In this document: one piece after another, positions 7,639 through 16,134 of the stretch
How positions within the stretch are numbered: the first letter of the stretch is position 1
How the letters are laid out: every line of letters begins with the position of its first letter
Source: Flavobacteriales bacterium
GTDB lineage: Bacteria > Bacteroidota > Bacteroidia > Flavobacteriales_C > GCA-002722245
Direction of reading: 5' to 3'
Length of the DNA: 64,000 nt
Assembly: GCA_023251095.1 (NCBI GenBank)
Contig: JAHEZL010000020.1
Location: forward strand, 1-64,000
Program-made: the position numbers and the translations under genes
The notes under the pieces: generated by a model
What the model was told of the DNA's origin: nothing
Database searches by the model: none
The model's input: only the letters and a program-made list of their open reading frames with translations

Positions 7639-8388
7639 TTAAACCAATTCTTTAGTGATCCAGTCGTATCCTTTTTTCTCCAATTCCAATGCGAGTTTTT
7701 TGTCGCCTGTTTTTACAATTTTTCCATCATAAAGAACATGAACAAAATCAGGAACGATATAATCCAGTAAACGTTGGTAGTGGGTAATCACTACGAAAGC
7801 GTTGTTTTTGTTTTTCAATTGATTCACGCCGTTGGCAACAATTCTCAAAGCATCGATATCCAAACCGGAATCTGTTTCATCTAAAATTCCCAACACCGGA
7901 TTGAGCATTGCCATTTGGAAAATCTCGTTGCGTTTTTTCTCGCCACCGCTGAAGCCTTCGTTGAGTGAGCGATTGGCCAGTTTGCCATCGAGCTCTACCA
8001 AAGCTTGTTTATCTTTCAAAAGCTTCATGAATTCTTTGGTTTCCAAAGGAGGCATTTTGTTGTATTCACGCACTTCGTTTACTGCCGTTTTAATGAAGTT
8101 GATATTGGATACCCCCGGAATTTCCACCGGATATTGAAAGGCCATGAACAAACCTTCGCCTGCTCTTGCTTCCGGCGAAAGATCCAATAAATCTTTTCCT
8201 CTGAAAGTAACAGATCCTCCAGTTACTTCATATTCTTCTTTCCCTGCTAAAACCGAAGCCAGCGTGCTTTTTCCCGAACCGTTAGGTCCCATGATAGCAT
8301 GTACTTCTCCCGGTTTTACTTCGAGATTTAATCCTTTTAAAATCGCTTTACCATTGATGGAAGCCTTGAGTCCTTTGATCTTTAACAT
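7639..8388 (-). CDS. sufC: Fe-S cluster assembly ATPase SufC
   Basis: 249 aa, a cytosolic ABC-type ATPase that drives the SufBCD scaffold. Walker A is GPNGSGKST at residues 34-42, the signature is GFSGGEKKR, and Walker B ends LGILDETDSGLD, the TDSGLD form typical of SufC. There is no membrane segment or partner permease. It lies between sufB (12 bp upstream) and sufD (1 bp downstream) in the standard order. Confidence 0.97.
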   Translation of the reverse strand: MLKIKGLKASINGKAILKGLNLEVKPGEVHAIMGPNGSGKSTLASVLAGKEEYEVTGGSVTFRGKDLLDLSPEARAGEGLFMAFQYPVEIPGVSNINFIKTAVNEVREYNKMPPLETKEFMKLLKDKQALVELDGKLANRSLNEGFSGGEKKRNEIFQMAMLNPVLGILDETDSGLDIDALRIVANGVNQLKNKNNAFVVITHYQRLLDYIVPDFVHVLYDGKIVKTGDKKLALELEKKGYDWITKELV

Positions 8389-8400
8389 ATCTTCTATTTA

Positions 8401-9846
8401 TTATCCTACTGATCCTTCTAATGAAATTTCAAGCAATTTTTTTGCTTCAACTGCGAATTCCATCGGAAGATTATCCATTACATTTTTACAAAATCCATTC
8501 ACGATCAAGCTGATTGCTTTTTCGGTTTTTATACCGCGCTGATTGCAATAAAACAATTGATCTTCGCCGATTTTAGAGGTAGTGGCCTCGTGTTCAATCT
8601 TCGCCGATTTGTTGTTGCATTCAATGTACGGGTAAGTGTGAGCACCGCATTTATCGCCCAAAAGCAAAGAATCGCATTGAGAGAAATTTCTAGCTTTTTC
8701 CGCGCCTTTATTGATTTTCACCAAACCTCTGTAAGAGTTATTGCTTTTTCCTGCAGAGATTCCTTTAGAGATAATGGTGCTTTTTGTATTCTTTCCAATG
8801 TGGATCATTTTGGTTCCGGTATCGGCTTGCTGGAAATTATTGGTTACCGCTACAGAGTAGAATTCCCCAACACTATTGTCGCCTTTTAAAATGCAAGACG
8901 GATATTTCCAGGTAATTGCAGAACCGGTTTCCACCTGAGTCCAAGATATTTTTGAGTTTACGCCTGCGCAAATTCCGCGTTTGGTAACGAAGTTATAAAT
9001 CCCTCCGCGCCCTTTGGAATCACCTGGATACCAGTTTTGCACGGTAGAATATTTTATCTCGGCATTGTCCAAAGCAATGAGTTCAACTACTGCAGCGTGC
9101 AACTGATTTTCATCGCGCTGCGGAGCAGTACAGCCTTCCAGGTAACTTACGTAAGAGCTGTCTTCAGCAACAATCAATGTTCTTTCGAACTGACCGGTGT
9201 TGGCTTCGTTGATGCGGAAATACGTAGACAATTCCATCGGGCAACGAACGCCTTTCGGAATGTAGCAGAAGGAACCATCGGTAAATACCGCGCTGTTCAA
9301 TGCCGCGTAGTAATTATCGGTCATAGGCACCACTGAGCCTAAATATTTTTTCACCAGTTCAGGGTGGTGTTGTACGGCATCGCTGAAAGAACCGAAGATA
9401 ATTCCCAGTTCCATCAGTTTTTCCTTGTAGGTTGTTTTCACGGAAACCGAATCCATTACAATATCTACAGCTACTCCTGATAATAATTTTTGTTCTTCCA
9501 GTGGAATTCCCAGCTTGTTAAAAGTCTTCAAAACTTCAGGATCTACTTCATCTAAGCTGTTCAAAACCTTTTTAGGTTTTGGTGCGGAATAGTAAACTAT
9601 CTCCTGGAAATTAATTTCAGGATAATGAATGTGGGCCCAGGTTGGCAAGGGCATTTCTTTCCAAAGCTTGAAGGCTTTCAGGCGGAATTCCAACAACCAT
9701 TCAGGCTCATTCTTTTTAGAAGAAATGAGGCGGATGGTGTCTTCGGTCAATCCTTTTGGCGCCTTGTCCGATTCAACATCGGTTACAAATCCGTATTTGT
9801 ATTCGCCGGTGGTGGCGTCTTTTATGGCCTTTTCGCTGTCGCTCAT
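8401..9846 (-). CDS. sufB: Fe-S cluster assembly protein SufB
   Basis: 481 aa, the usual SufB length. SufB is the scaffold subunit that receives sulfur from SufE and holds the nascent cluster. Recognised by [20 protein letters not shown], by SYLEGCTAP, by [19 protein letters not shown] and by the C-terminal [19 protein letters not shown]. The C-terminal His/Cys/Glu residues used for cluster assembly appear intact. It begins 3 bp after sufA and is followed by sufC. Confidence 0.97.
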   Translation of the reverse strand: MSDSEKAIKDATTGEYKYGFVTDVESDKAPKGLTEDTIRLISSKKNEPEWLLEFRLKAFKLWKEMPLPTWAHIHYPEINFQEIVYYSAPKPKKVLNSLDEVDPEVLKTFNKLGIPLEEQKLLSGVAVDIVMDSVSVKTTYKEKLMELGIIFGSFSDAVQHHPELVKKYLGSVVPMTDNYYAALNSAVFTDGSFCYIPKGVRCPMELSTYFRINEANTGQFERTLIVAEDSSYVSYLEGCTAPQRDENQLHAAVVELIALDNAEIKYSTVQNWYPGDSKGRGGIYNFVTKRGICAGVNSKISWTQVETGSAITWKYPSCILKGDNSVGEFYSVAVTNNFQQADTGTKMIHIGKNTKSTIISKGISAGKSNNSYRGLVKINKGAEKARNFSQCDSLLLGDKCGAHTYPYIECNNKSAKIEHEATTSKIGEDQLFYCNQRGIKTEKAISLIVNGFCKNVMDNLPMEFAVEAKKLLEISLEGSVG

Positions 9847-9849
9847 AAT

Positions 9850-10176
9850 TTATACTGCAAAACTTTCTCCGCATCCGCAAGTGCGGGAAGCGTTAGGGTT
9901 GTTAAAATTGAATCCTTTACCGTTGAGTCCACCTTCAAATTCAAGGACAGTTCCTGCGAGGTATAACAAGCTTTTTTTGTCGACTACGATTTTCACGCCG
10001 TTGTCTTCAAACACTTTATCTTCCGGTTTTAGTTCGGTATCGAATTTTAAATCATAAGATAAGCCAGAACAGCCGCCGCTTTTCACACCTACACGAATAA
10101 AACTTCCGGGAGCATTACTGCCGTCTGTGAGCAGTCTGTCCACCTGATTTTTTGCGCTTTCGCTTACGTTTATCAT
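9850..10176 (-). CDS. sufA: A-type iron-sulfur carrier SufA/IscA
   Basis: 108 aa, HesB/IscA family. The three cluster-binding cysteines are Cys36 (GGCSGLSYD), Cys100 and Cys102 (RTCGCGESF). A-type carriers move clusters from the SufBCD scaffold to apo-proteins. It is the first gene of the SUF operon and has its own Bacteroidota-type promoter 34-64 bp upstream. I see no IscR/SufR regulator gene or recognisable operator nearby. Confidence 0.95.
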   Translation of the reverse strand: MINVSESAKNQVDRLLTDGSNAPGSFIRVGVKSGGCSGLSYDLKFDTELKPEDKVFEDNGVKIVVDKKSLLYLAGTVLEFEGGLNGKGFNFNNPNASRTCGCGESFAV

Positions 10177-10209
10177 AACTTTCTTTATTTAGATTAATTC
10201 TAAACAAAG

Positions 10210-10240
10210 CAAAAATACCTAAAAAAGGGTATATGAACAA
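10210..10240 (-). promoter_or_regulatory. Promoter of the SUF operon
   Basis: On the minus strand, TTG (10238-10240) is followed after 20 bp by TATTTTTG (10210-10217), a full match to the Bacteroidota TAnnTTTG -7 box. Transcription should begin some 25-30 bp before the sufA ATG. Confidence 0.7.
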
Positions 10241-10274
10241 TAGAAAAGAAGAATTATATGTCAAGACATATATT

Positions 10275-10306
10275 AAAAAATCCCAACAAATATTTGTTGG
10301 GATTTT
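10275..10306 (-). terminator. Terminator after accC
   Basis: Perfect arms AAAATCCCAACAAA (10277-10290) and TTTGTTGGGATTTT (10293-10306). Read on the minus strand the hairpin ends in a run of six T. It lies 22 bp downstream of the accC stop and ends the yceD-to-accC transcript just before the SUF promoter. Confidence 0.85.
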
Positions 10307-10327
10307 ACTATCTGATTTAGAATTATT

Positions 10328-11662
10328 TTAAAATTCGAAAGTCTCAATGAATTTCGTTGTGATTTCACCGTTGATGAAAGTTTTGTTGTCCATCAATTTA
10401 ATGTGAAAAGGAATGGTTGTTTTGATTCCTTCAATCACGAATTCTTCCAGTGCACGCTTCATTTTAGCGATGGCTTCTTCACGCGTTTGTGCAACAGCGA
10501 TAAGCTTTCCTATCATGGAATCGTAGTTGGGAGGAATGGTATATCCTGCGTAAGCATGTGTATCAATACGGATACCATGGCCACCCGGAGAGTGGAAATT
10601 AGTAATGGTTCCCGGTGACGGACGGAAATCGGCGTAAGGATCTTCAGCGTTGATACGGCATTGGATGGCGTGTAATTGCGGCTCGTAATTTTTACCTGAG
10701 ATTTTTATTCCGGCAGCTACTTTAATTTGCTCGCGGATCAAGTCGAAATTGATTACTTCTTCAGTGATGGTATGCTCCACCTGGATACGGGTGTTCATCT
10801 CCATGAAGTAGAAATCGCGGTGTTTATCAACCAAAAACTCAACAGTACCAACTCCTTCATAATTTACGGCTTTAGCGGCTTTAATAGCAGCTTCTCCCAT
10901 TTTTTTACGCAGGTCTTTCGTCATGAAAGGAGATGGAGTTTCCTCCACTAATTTCTGGTGACGGCGTTGTACTGAGCAATCTCTTTCGGAAAGATGACAT
11001 ACTTTTCCGAACTGATCTCCAACAATTTGAATTTCAATGTGACGAGGATCTTCAATATATTTTTCAAGATAAAGCGCATCGTTACCGAAGGCAGCACCCG
11101 ATTCTCTTTTTGCACTATCAATAGCTTCTTCCAGTTTATCTTCTTCCCAAACTACACGCATCCCTCTTCCGCCACCACCTGCAGAAGCTTTAACGATAAC
11201 CGGATATTTAATTTCTTTTGCAATTTTTTTAGCCTCGGCAACGCTGGTAATAACACCGTCAGATCCCGGAATTACAGGAACTTTGGCTTTTTTCATGGTT
11301 GTTTTTGCCATGGATTTGTTCCCCATTGCATCAATCATTTCAGGAGAAGCGCCAATGAATTTGATTCCGTTTTCCTGGCAGATTCTGGAGAATTGCGCAT
11401 TCTCGGAAAGAAAACCATAACCCGGGTGAATCGCATCAGCATTGGTAATTTCAGCTGCTGCAATGATGCGTGGCATCGACAAATAAGATTCTTTGCTGGC
11501 TGGCGGACCGATACAAACGGCTTCGTCGGCAAAGCGAACATGTAAACTGTCTTTATCGGCAGTGGAATAAACAGCCACTGTTTGAATACCCATTTCTTTG
11601 CAGGTGCGGATAACGCGCAATGCAATTTCTCCGCGATTGGCGATCAATATCTTTTTAAACAT
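10328..11662 (-). CDS. accC: Acetyl-CoA carboxylase, biotin carboxylase subunit
   Basis: 444 aa, standard length. Carboxylates the biotin on AccB using ATP and bicarbonate, the first half of malonyl-CoA synthesis. The N-terminal biotin carboxylase domain starts [14 protein letters not shown]; the ATP-grasp centre has the glycine loop [14 protein letters not shown], and [14 protein letters not shown] carries the metal and catalytic residues. The C-terminal domain ([15 protein letters not shown]) is complete. It follows accB by 24 bp and is the last gene before a strong terminator. Confidence 0.97.
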   Translation of the reverse strand: MFKKILIANRGEIALRVIRTCKEMGIQTVAVYSTADKDSLHVRFADEAVCIGPPASKESYLSMPRIIAAAEITNADAIHPGYGFLSENAQFSRICQENGIKFIGASPEMIDAMGNKSMAKTTMKKAKVPVIPGSDGVITSVAEAKKIAKEIKYPVIVKASAGGGGRGMRVVWEEDKLEEAIDSAKRESGAAFGNDALYLEKYIEDPRHIEIQIVGDQFGKVCHLSERDCSVQRRHQKLVEETPSPFMTKDLRKKMGEAAIKAAKAVNYEGVGTVEFLVDKHRDFYFMEMNTRIQVEHTITEEVINFDLIREQIKVAAGIKISGKNYEPQLHAIQCRINAEDPYADFRPSPGTITNFHSPGGHGIRIDTHAYAGYTIPPNYDSMIGKLIAVAQTREEAIAKMKRALEEFVIEGIKTTIPFHIKLMDNKTFINGEITTKFIETFEF

Positions 11663-11686
11663 AAAGTCAGTGCTTAGTAAATACTA

Positions 11687-12175
11687 TTAGCTTGGATCAA
11701 TTACGAACAAAGGCTGATCGTATTCCACCGGTGAAGAATCTTTCACCAGTATCTCAACGATTTTCCCTGAAATTTCACTTTCAATTTCATTGAACAATTT
11801 CATGGCCTCAATTACGCAAAGTACGCTTCCGGCTTTAACATCGTCGCCTACTTTAACAAAATCCGGCTTGTCGGGAGATGGTTTTGTATAGTAAGTTCCG
11901 ATCATCGGAGATTTTACGGTAATGTATTTTGAATTTGCTTTTGGTGCAGCGGCTTCAACCGGTGCAGCAGGCGCAGCAGCAACCGGCGCAGCCTGAGGTG
12001 CAGGCGCAGCAATGGTGTGCTGATATACTTGTTGTGTAGGAGCGGCAGTTACATATTGTGTTTCTGCGTTTTTGTTTTTGATGATTAATTTGAAGCCTTT
12101 TGACTCCAACTCGATTTCACTCACATTTGATTTAGCGACAAATTTTATGAGATCCTGTATTTCGTTTAATTCCAT
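11687..12175 (-). CDS. accB: Acetyl-CoA carboxylase biotin carboxyl carrier protein
   Basis: 162 aa. The C-terminal biotinyl domain (about residues 84-162) carries the biotin acceptor Lys126 in VIEAMKLFNEIES, with Leu in place of the usual second Met, a common variant. An Ala/Pro-rich flexible linker (about 44-80) links it to a short N-terminal helix. AccB shuttles carboxyl-biotin from AccC to the carboxyltransferase, whose genes are not in this window. It lies between fabH and accC in the fatty acid operon. Confidence 0.96.
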   Translation of the reverse strand: MELNEIQDLIKFVAKSNVSEIELESKGFKLIIKNKNAETQYVTAAPTQQVYQHTIAAPAPQAAPVAAAPAAPVEAAAPKANSKYITVKSPMIGTYYTKPSPDKPDFVKVGDDVKAGSVLCVIEAMKLFNEIESEISGKIVEILVKDSSPVEYDQPLFVIDPS

Positions 12176-12217
12176 ATTGCGCTTTATTGATTATTGACGA
12201 CTAAAGTAAAAATTATT

Positions 12218-13213
12218 TTATGAATTATATGCCCATTTAACATAAACAGCTCCCCACGTAAATCCTCCTCCAAAGGCAGCAAACACAAGGTTATCGCCTT
12301 TTTTTAGTTTTTTCTCGTAATCCCACAAACACAAAGGAATCGTGCCGGCGGTTGTATTTCCGTATTTTTCAATGTTGATCATTACCTTTTCGTCTGGTAA
12401 TCCCATTCGGTTTGACGTGGCGCTGATGATGCGTAAATTAGCCTGGTGAGGAACCAGCCATGCAATGTCATCGGCTGTTAATTTGTTTCTTTCCATGATC
12501 TCTGCAGATACATCTGCCATGTTGGAAACTGCAAATTTGAAAACTGTTTTTCCTTCCTGATATACATAATGTTTTCCGGCATCAATGGTTTCATGAGAGG
12601 CGGGCATCAATGATCCTCCTGCTTGCTGAAAAAGAAAATTTCTTCCCGATCCGTCGCTTTTCAATACAGAATCAATGATCCCAACATTTTCTTCTGTTGG
12701 TTCTAATAATACAGCGCCTGCTCCGTCACCAAAGATGATGCAGGTTGCGCGGTCTTTATAGTTCATGATGGCCGACATTTTATCGGCACCAATTACTACT
12801 ACTTTTTTGTGTTTTCCCGATTCAATAAAACTTGCACCTGTGGACAAGGCAAATAAAAATCCTGAACAGGCTGCGCTCAAATCAAAACCCCAGGCATTTT
12901 TCGCTCCTACTTTATCGCAGGTAATGTTTGCGGTAGAAGGGAAGGGCATATCGGGAGTAACGGTAGCAACAATTACCAATTCTATTTCTTCGGGAGAGAT
13001 GCCTCTTTTTTTACAAAGATCTTTCACGGCTTCAACGCACATGTCGGAAGTGGCTTTGTCATCTCCTTTTAATATTCTTCTTTCTTTGATTCCGGTACGG
13101 GTGGTGATCCATTCGTCGGTAGTATCTACCATTTTCTCCAATTCCTTGTTGGTAAGAATATATTCCGGAACATATCCACCTACAGCGGTGATGGCAGCGT
13201 GCGTTTTACCCAT
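12218..13213 (-). CDS. fabH: 3-oxoacyl-ACP synthase III (KAS III)
   Basis: 331 aa. Starts fatty acid synthesis by condensing an acyl-CoA with malonyl-ACP. The catalytic triad is Cys116 ([10 protein letters not shown]), His256 (VPHQANLR) and Asn286 (KYGNTTAGT). The N-terminal [16 protein letters not shown] and [14 protein letters not shown] are typical of FabH. The stop codon of plsX and the start of fabH abut, so the two are coupled in one transcript. Confidence 0.97.
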   Translation of the reverse strand: MGKTHAAITAVGGYVPEYILTNKELEKMVDTTDEWITTRTGIKERRILKGDDKATSDMCVEAVKDLCKKRGISPEEIELVIVATVTPDMPFPSTANITCDKVGAKNAWGFDLSAACSGFLFALSTGASFIESGKHKKVVVIGADKMSAIMNYKDRATCIIFGDGAGAVLLEPTEENVGIIDSVLKSDGSGRNFLFQQAGGSLMPASHETIDAGKHYVYQEGKTVFKFAVSNMADVSAEIMERNKLTADDIAWLVPHQANLRIISATSNRMGLPDEKVMINIEKYGNTTAGTIPLCLWDYEKKLKKGDNLVFAAFGGGFTWGAVYVKWAYNS

Positions 13214-14152
13214 TTAATTAAATGCTTCTTTAATTTTATTGCTCAAATTAGCTGCTGCTACACTGTGTGTCAGCAGTATCATATTTTTTACTGCTATTTC
13301 ATTGGAAATTCCGTGACCAACAACTGCTGTTGAATTGATTCCCAAGATCGGACTTCCGCCGTAAATCTCGTAATTGAATCTTTCGAAATAAGGATCCTGA
13401 ATTCCTCTTTTTTTCAGCATGTGGTAAAAGCCTTCTCCTTCTTTGATGACGATATTTCCGGTGAAGCCATCGCAAACGATAACATCACAAGAATCCTCGA
13501 ATACATCGCGCCCTTCAATATTTCCTACGAAATTAAAATCCTTGCTGTCTTTCATTAAACCATAGGCAGCTTGCGTATTCAGGTTTCCCTTTTCTGCTTC
13601 TTCACCAATGTTTAATAAGGCAACGCGCGGATTTTCGTATTTTAAAATCAGTTTTGCGTAGATAGATCCCAGTATTCCGAATTGGTACAATACATCCGGT
13701 TTACAGTCGGCATTAACACCAACATCCAAAATAACATTTGTATTTCCGTTTTCTTTTGGAAGTAAAGAGATGAGAGACGGGCGAATTAATCCCGGAACAG
13801 TTTTAACCGCGTACATTGCGCCAACCATCATGGCTCCGGTGTTTCCGGCACTTGCAAATCCGTCGAGTTCTTTTGTAGCCAGCATTTTAAAGCCTAAACC
13901 GATAGATGACCCCGGTTTTTCTTTAAAAGCTTTAACGGGATGTTCTCCCATTAATATTTGCTCTGTAGTATGTACAATAGTGAAATCGCTTTCTTTTCCG
14001 CCGTAATGAGCCAGTTGCTCGCGGATCAGGGCAGCGTCGCCAATTAAAACAAGTTCAACGTCAGCAGGCAATTCTTTTCTTGCCTGAACTGCTCCGCCTG
14101 TAGTTGTTTTGGGGGCGAAATCGCCTCCCATTATGTCTATACCAATACGCAT
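13214..14152 (-). CDS. plsX: Phosphate acyltransferase PlsX
   Basis: 312 aa. Makes acyl-phosphate from acyl-ACP for phospholipid synthesis. Recognised by the N-terminus RIGIDIMGGDFAPK and by GFASAGNTGAMMVGAMY and CDGFTGNIVIKEGEG. Slightly shorter than the 330-350 aa of many homologues, but both ends are conserved. It sits in the common rpmF-plsX-fabH order, 21 bp after rpmF. Confidence 0.96.
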   Translation of the reverse strand: MRIGIDIMGGDFAPKTTTGGAVQARKELPADVELVLIGDAALIREQLAHYGGKESDFTIVHTTEQILMGEHPVKAFKEKPGSSIGLGFKMLATKELDGFASAGNTGAMMVGAMYAVKTVPGLIRPSLISLLPKENGNTNVILDVGVNADCKPDVLYQFGILGSIYAKLILKYENPRVALLNIGEEAEKGNLNTQAAYGLMKDSKDFNFVGNIEGRDVFEDSCDVIVCDGFTGNIVIKEGEGFYHMLKKRGIQDPYFERFNYEIYGGSPILGINSTAVVGHGISNEIAVKNMILLTHSVAAANLSNKIKEAFN

Positions 14153-14173
14153 TTAAATGCAGGCAAGACTAAA

Positions 14174-14359
14174 TTAAGCCGTTACAGCTTGTTCTACAGC
14201 TTGTTTTCCTTTGTAATATCCGCATGCACCACAAACTCTGTGGTAGATAACCGGCTCGTTGCAGTTTGAACAGGTAGAAAGAGTTGGAGCAACTGCTTTA
14301 TAAGTAGTTCTTCTTTTGTCTCTTCTTGTTGTCGAATGCCTTCTCTTAGGATGTGCCAT
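14174..14359 (-). CDS. rpmF: 50S ribosomal protein L32
   Basis: 61 aa. The N-terminus MAHPKRRHSTTRRDKRR is typical of L32. Four cysteines (30, 33, 43, 46) form two CxxC knuckles, so this is the zinc-binding form. No zinc-free second copy is visible here. It lies between DUF177 and plsX, the order seen across many bacteria. Confidence 0.97.
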   Translation of the reverse strand: MAHPKRRHSTTRRDKRRTTYKAVAPTLSTCSNCNEPVIYHRVCGACGYYKGKQAVEQAVTA

Positions 14360-14371
14360 GGTCTATTTAAT

Positions 14372-14893
14372 TTAATTGCTAAAATTTTTTAATTTGTCCC
14401 ATCGGGGATCTGTGTCATTGTTTGTTGGACCTGATAATTCGTCGAGTTTTTTCAAAACCTCCGGATTACAAGTGCTTTTTCCCGATTTATCATCAGGGTG
14501 TACTATTTTTAAAGGGAGCGCTAGTTTTACCGACTCATATAAAAAATGAGACAAATCCAATTGATGCTCTTGTGGTGCCAGAAAAATAACTTCTTCCGGT
14601 CCGCTTGAATCATCTGCTTTTCCGCCGCTTTTCACAACCAGTTTTTCCTGCTGTTCAATCTGAAAATTAAAATCATCAGCACAGCGATCACAGGTTGCTT
14701 CAACGTAGCCCTTTAATGTAAAATTCAAAATCATCATACCCGGTTTCTTTTCAAGCAAAAGATCAACTTTGATCTCTCCTTTCTGAATCTCCGAGTACTC
14801 AATGCTTTCAAAGAACTTATCAGTTATTTCAAACTGAAAATCATGTTTTCCTTCATTCAGTCCTACAAAGTTTATTACAAAATCATTCATCAC
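14372..14893 (-). CDS. DUF177/YceD family protein
   Basis: 173 aa. The family mark is the CDRCADDF motif near residue 65, after the VEAT strand, and it is encoded just upstream of rpmF as in most bacteria. YceD proteins are linked to 23S rRNA/ribosome biogenesis in other organisms; the exact role here is not known. It is the first gene of a six-gene operon with a good promoter immediately upstream. Confidence 0.9.
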   Translation of the reverse strand: MMNDFVINFVGLNEGKHDFQFEITDKFFESIEYSEIQKGEIKVDLLLEKKPGMMILNFTLKGYVEATCDRCADDFNFQIEQQEKLVVKSGGKADDSSGPEEVIFLAPQEHQLDLSHFLYESVKLALPLKIVHPDDKSGKSTCNPEVLKKLDELSGPTNNDTDPRWDKLKNFSN

Positions 14894-14913
14894 AAACTAT
14901 TAAAGAAAGGTCG

Positions 14914-14942
14914 CAAAGATAATAAAAAAATGAATATTGCAA
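14914..14942 (-). promoter_or_regulatory. Promoter of the yceD-rpmF-plsX-fabH-accBC operon
   Basis: On the minus strand, TTG (14940-14942) is followed after 18 bp by TATCTTTG (14914-14921), an exact TAnnTTTG -7 box. It ends 20 bp before the first ATG. Confidence 0.72.
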
Positions 14943-14954
14943 GAGCTTGGGGCT

Positions 14955-14976
14955 AAACTAGGGTTTTTCCTAGTTT
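14955..14976 (-). terminator. Hairpin overlapping the pdxA stop (possible terminator)
   Basis: Perfect 8-bp arms AAACTAGG and CCTAGTTT around a 6-base loop; the pdxA stop codon lies in the right arm. No strong T run follows, so termination is uncertain. Confidence 0.4.
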
Positions 14977-16073
14977 TCCATGCCTCGCAAATGTCGTTCT
15001 TCCTCGCTGTAAGATCCGCGTCCCATTTTGTCCTTATCCGTTATCACCAAAGGATTTCCGGAGATTTCTTTTTGCAGTTTTCTATTAGCTAAAATATCCA
15101 TGGCCGAATATAGGGCATTGCGGAAAGAACTTTCGTCGGCCTTGTTTTGGCCGGCAATTTCATAAGCGGTACCATGGTCGGGAGAGGTTCTTACGATTGG
15201 TAAACCCGCAGTAAAGTTAACGCCGCTGCCAAAACTTAAGGTTTTAAAAGGAATCAGGCCTTGATCGTGGTACATTCCCAATACGCCGTCAAAGTTTTTA
15301 TACATGCCGTTGCCGAAAAATCCATCGGCAGAGTAGGGTCCGTGAGCAAAAATGCCTTCTGCCTTTGCTTTTGCAATGGCCGGAGAAATGATTTCAATTT
15401 CTTCTTTGCCCAACAAACCATTGTCGCCGGCGTGAGGATTGAGGCCTAAAACCGCAATTTTTGGTTTTCTGATGAGGAAGTCGTTTTTCAAACTTTTGTT
15501 CATCAGAGTTAATTTGGATACTATTTTTTCAATGTTGATTTTTTCGGCAACCTGAGCAACGGGCACATGACCTGTTACCACACCGATTTTTAAATCCGGA
15601 CTCACCAGAAACATTAAACTATCCGCCGCGCCGCATGCTTTTTCAAGATATTCGGTATGTCCGGGAAAGCGGAAATCTTCTGCCTGAATATTGTCTTTAT
15701 TAATAGGAGCAGTCACTAAAGCATCAATTTTGTTTTCCAGCAAATCCTTCGTGGCGCGCTCCAGGGCTTGTAAAGAGCCCGTGCCGGCTTCTTTGGTAAC
15801 CACCCCCGGCTGAACCTCTTCGTTGTCAGTCACACAATTGACCAGGTTCAGTTTTTTAGGTTGAACACTGTTGATGTTTTCCAGCAATTGAAAGTTTACG
15901 CTCTCTAAATTCAACTCCTTGCGATAGTAAGTAAGGTATTTTCGAGAACCGTAAATAACGGGAGTGAACATTTCTGCCAGGCGGGGATCAGCAAATGTTT
16001 TTAAAATAACTTCGTAGCCAATGCCGTTGCAGTCGCCTGCGGTGATGCCTATAATTAATTTTTTATCGTTCAT
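14970..16073 (-). CDS. pdxA: 4-hydroxythreonine-4-phosphate dehydrogenase
   Basis: 367 aa from the ATG ending at 16073. A longer in-frame start adds 48 residues that run into the divergent gene and do not look like PdxA; the MNDKKLIIGITAGDCNGIG start is the family N-terminus. PdxA oxidises 4-phosphohydroxy-threonine in vitamin B6 synthesis. Metal-binding histidines are visible in FPGHTEYLEKA, NPHAGDNGLLG and MYHDQGLIPFK. GDCNGIG replaces the more usual GDPAGIG. Transcribed away from the CHU_C secreted protein. Confidence 0.95.
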   Translation of the reverse strand: MNDKKLIIGITAGDCNGIGYEVILKTFADPRLAEMFTPVIYGSRKYLTYYRKELNLESVNFQLLENINSVQPKKLNLVNCVTDNEEVQPGVVTKEAGTGSLQALERATKDLLENKIDALVTAPINKDNIQAEDFRFPGHTEYLEKACGAADSLMFLVSPDLKIGVVTGHVPVAQVAEKINIEKIVSKLTLMNKSLKNDFLIRKPKIAVLGLNPHAGDNGLLGKEEIEIISPAIAKAKAEGIFAHGPYSADGFFGNGMYKNFDGVLGMYHDQGLIPFKTLSFGSGVNFTAGLPIVRTSPDHGTAYEIAGQNKADESSFRNALYSAMDILANRKLQKEISGNPLVITDKDKMGRGSYSEEERHLRGMEN

Positions 16074-16123
16074 TTTATCTATAAATTGTAATCCTAAAAT
16101 CCTTAAAGAGGGCCTAAGATACG

Positions 16124-16131
16124 TATCTTTG
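16124..16131 (+). promoter_or_regulatory. TAnnTTTG box directly before a start codon
   Basis: TATCTTTG matches the -7 box exactly and ends only 3 bp before ATGATG, which suggests a leaderless or near-leaderless transcript. I see no convincing TTG -33 element. Confidence 0.5.
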
Positions 16132-16134
16132 AAA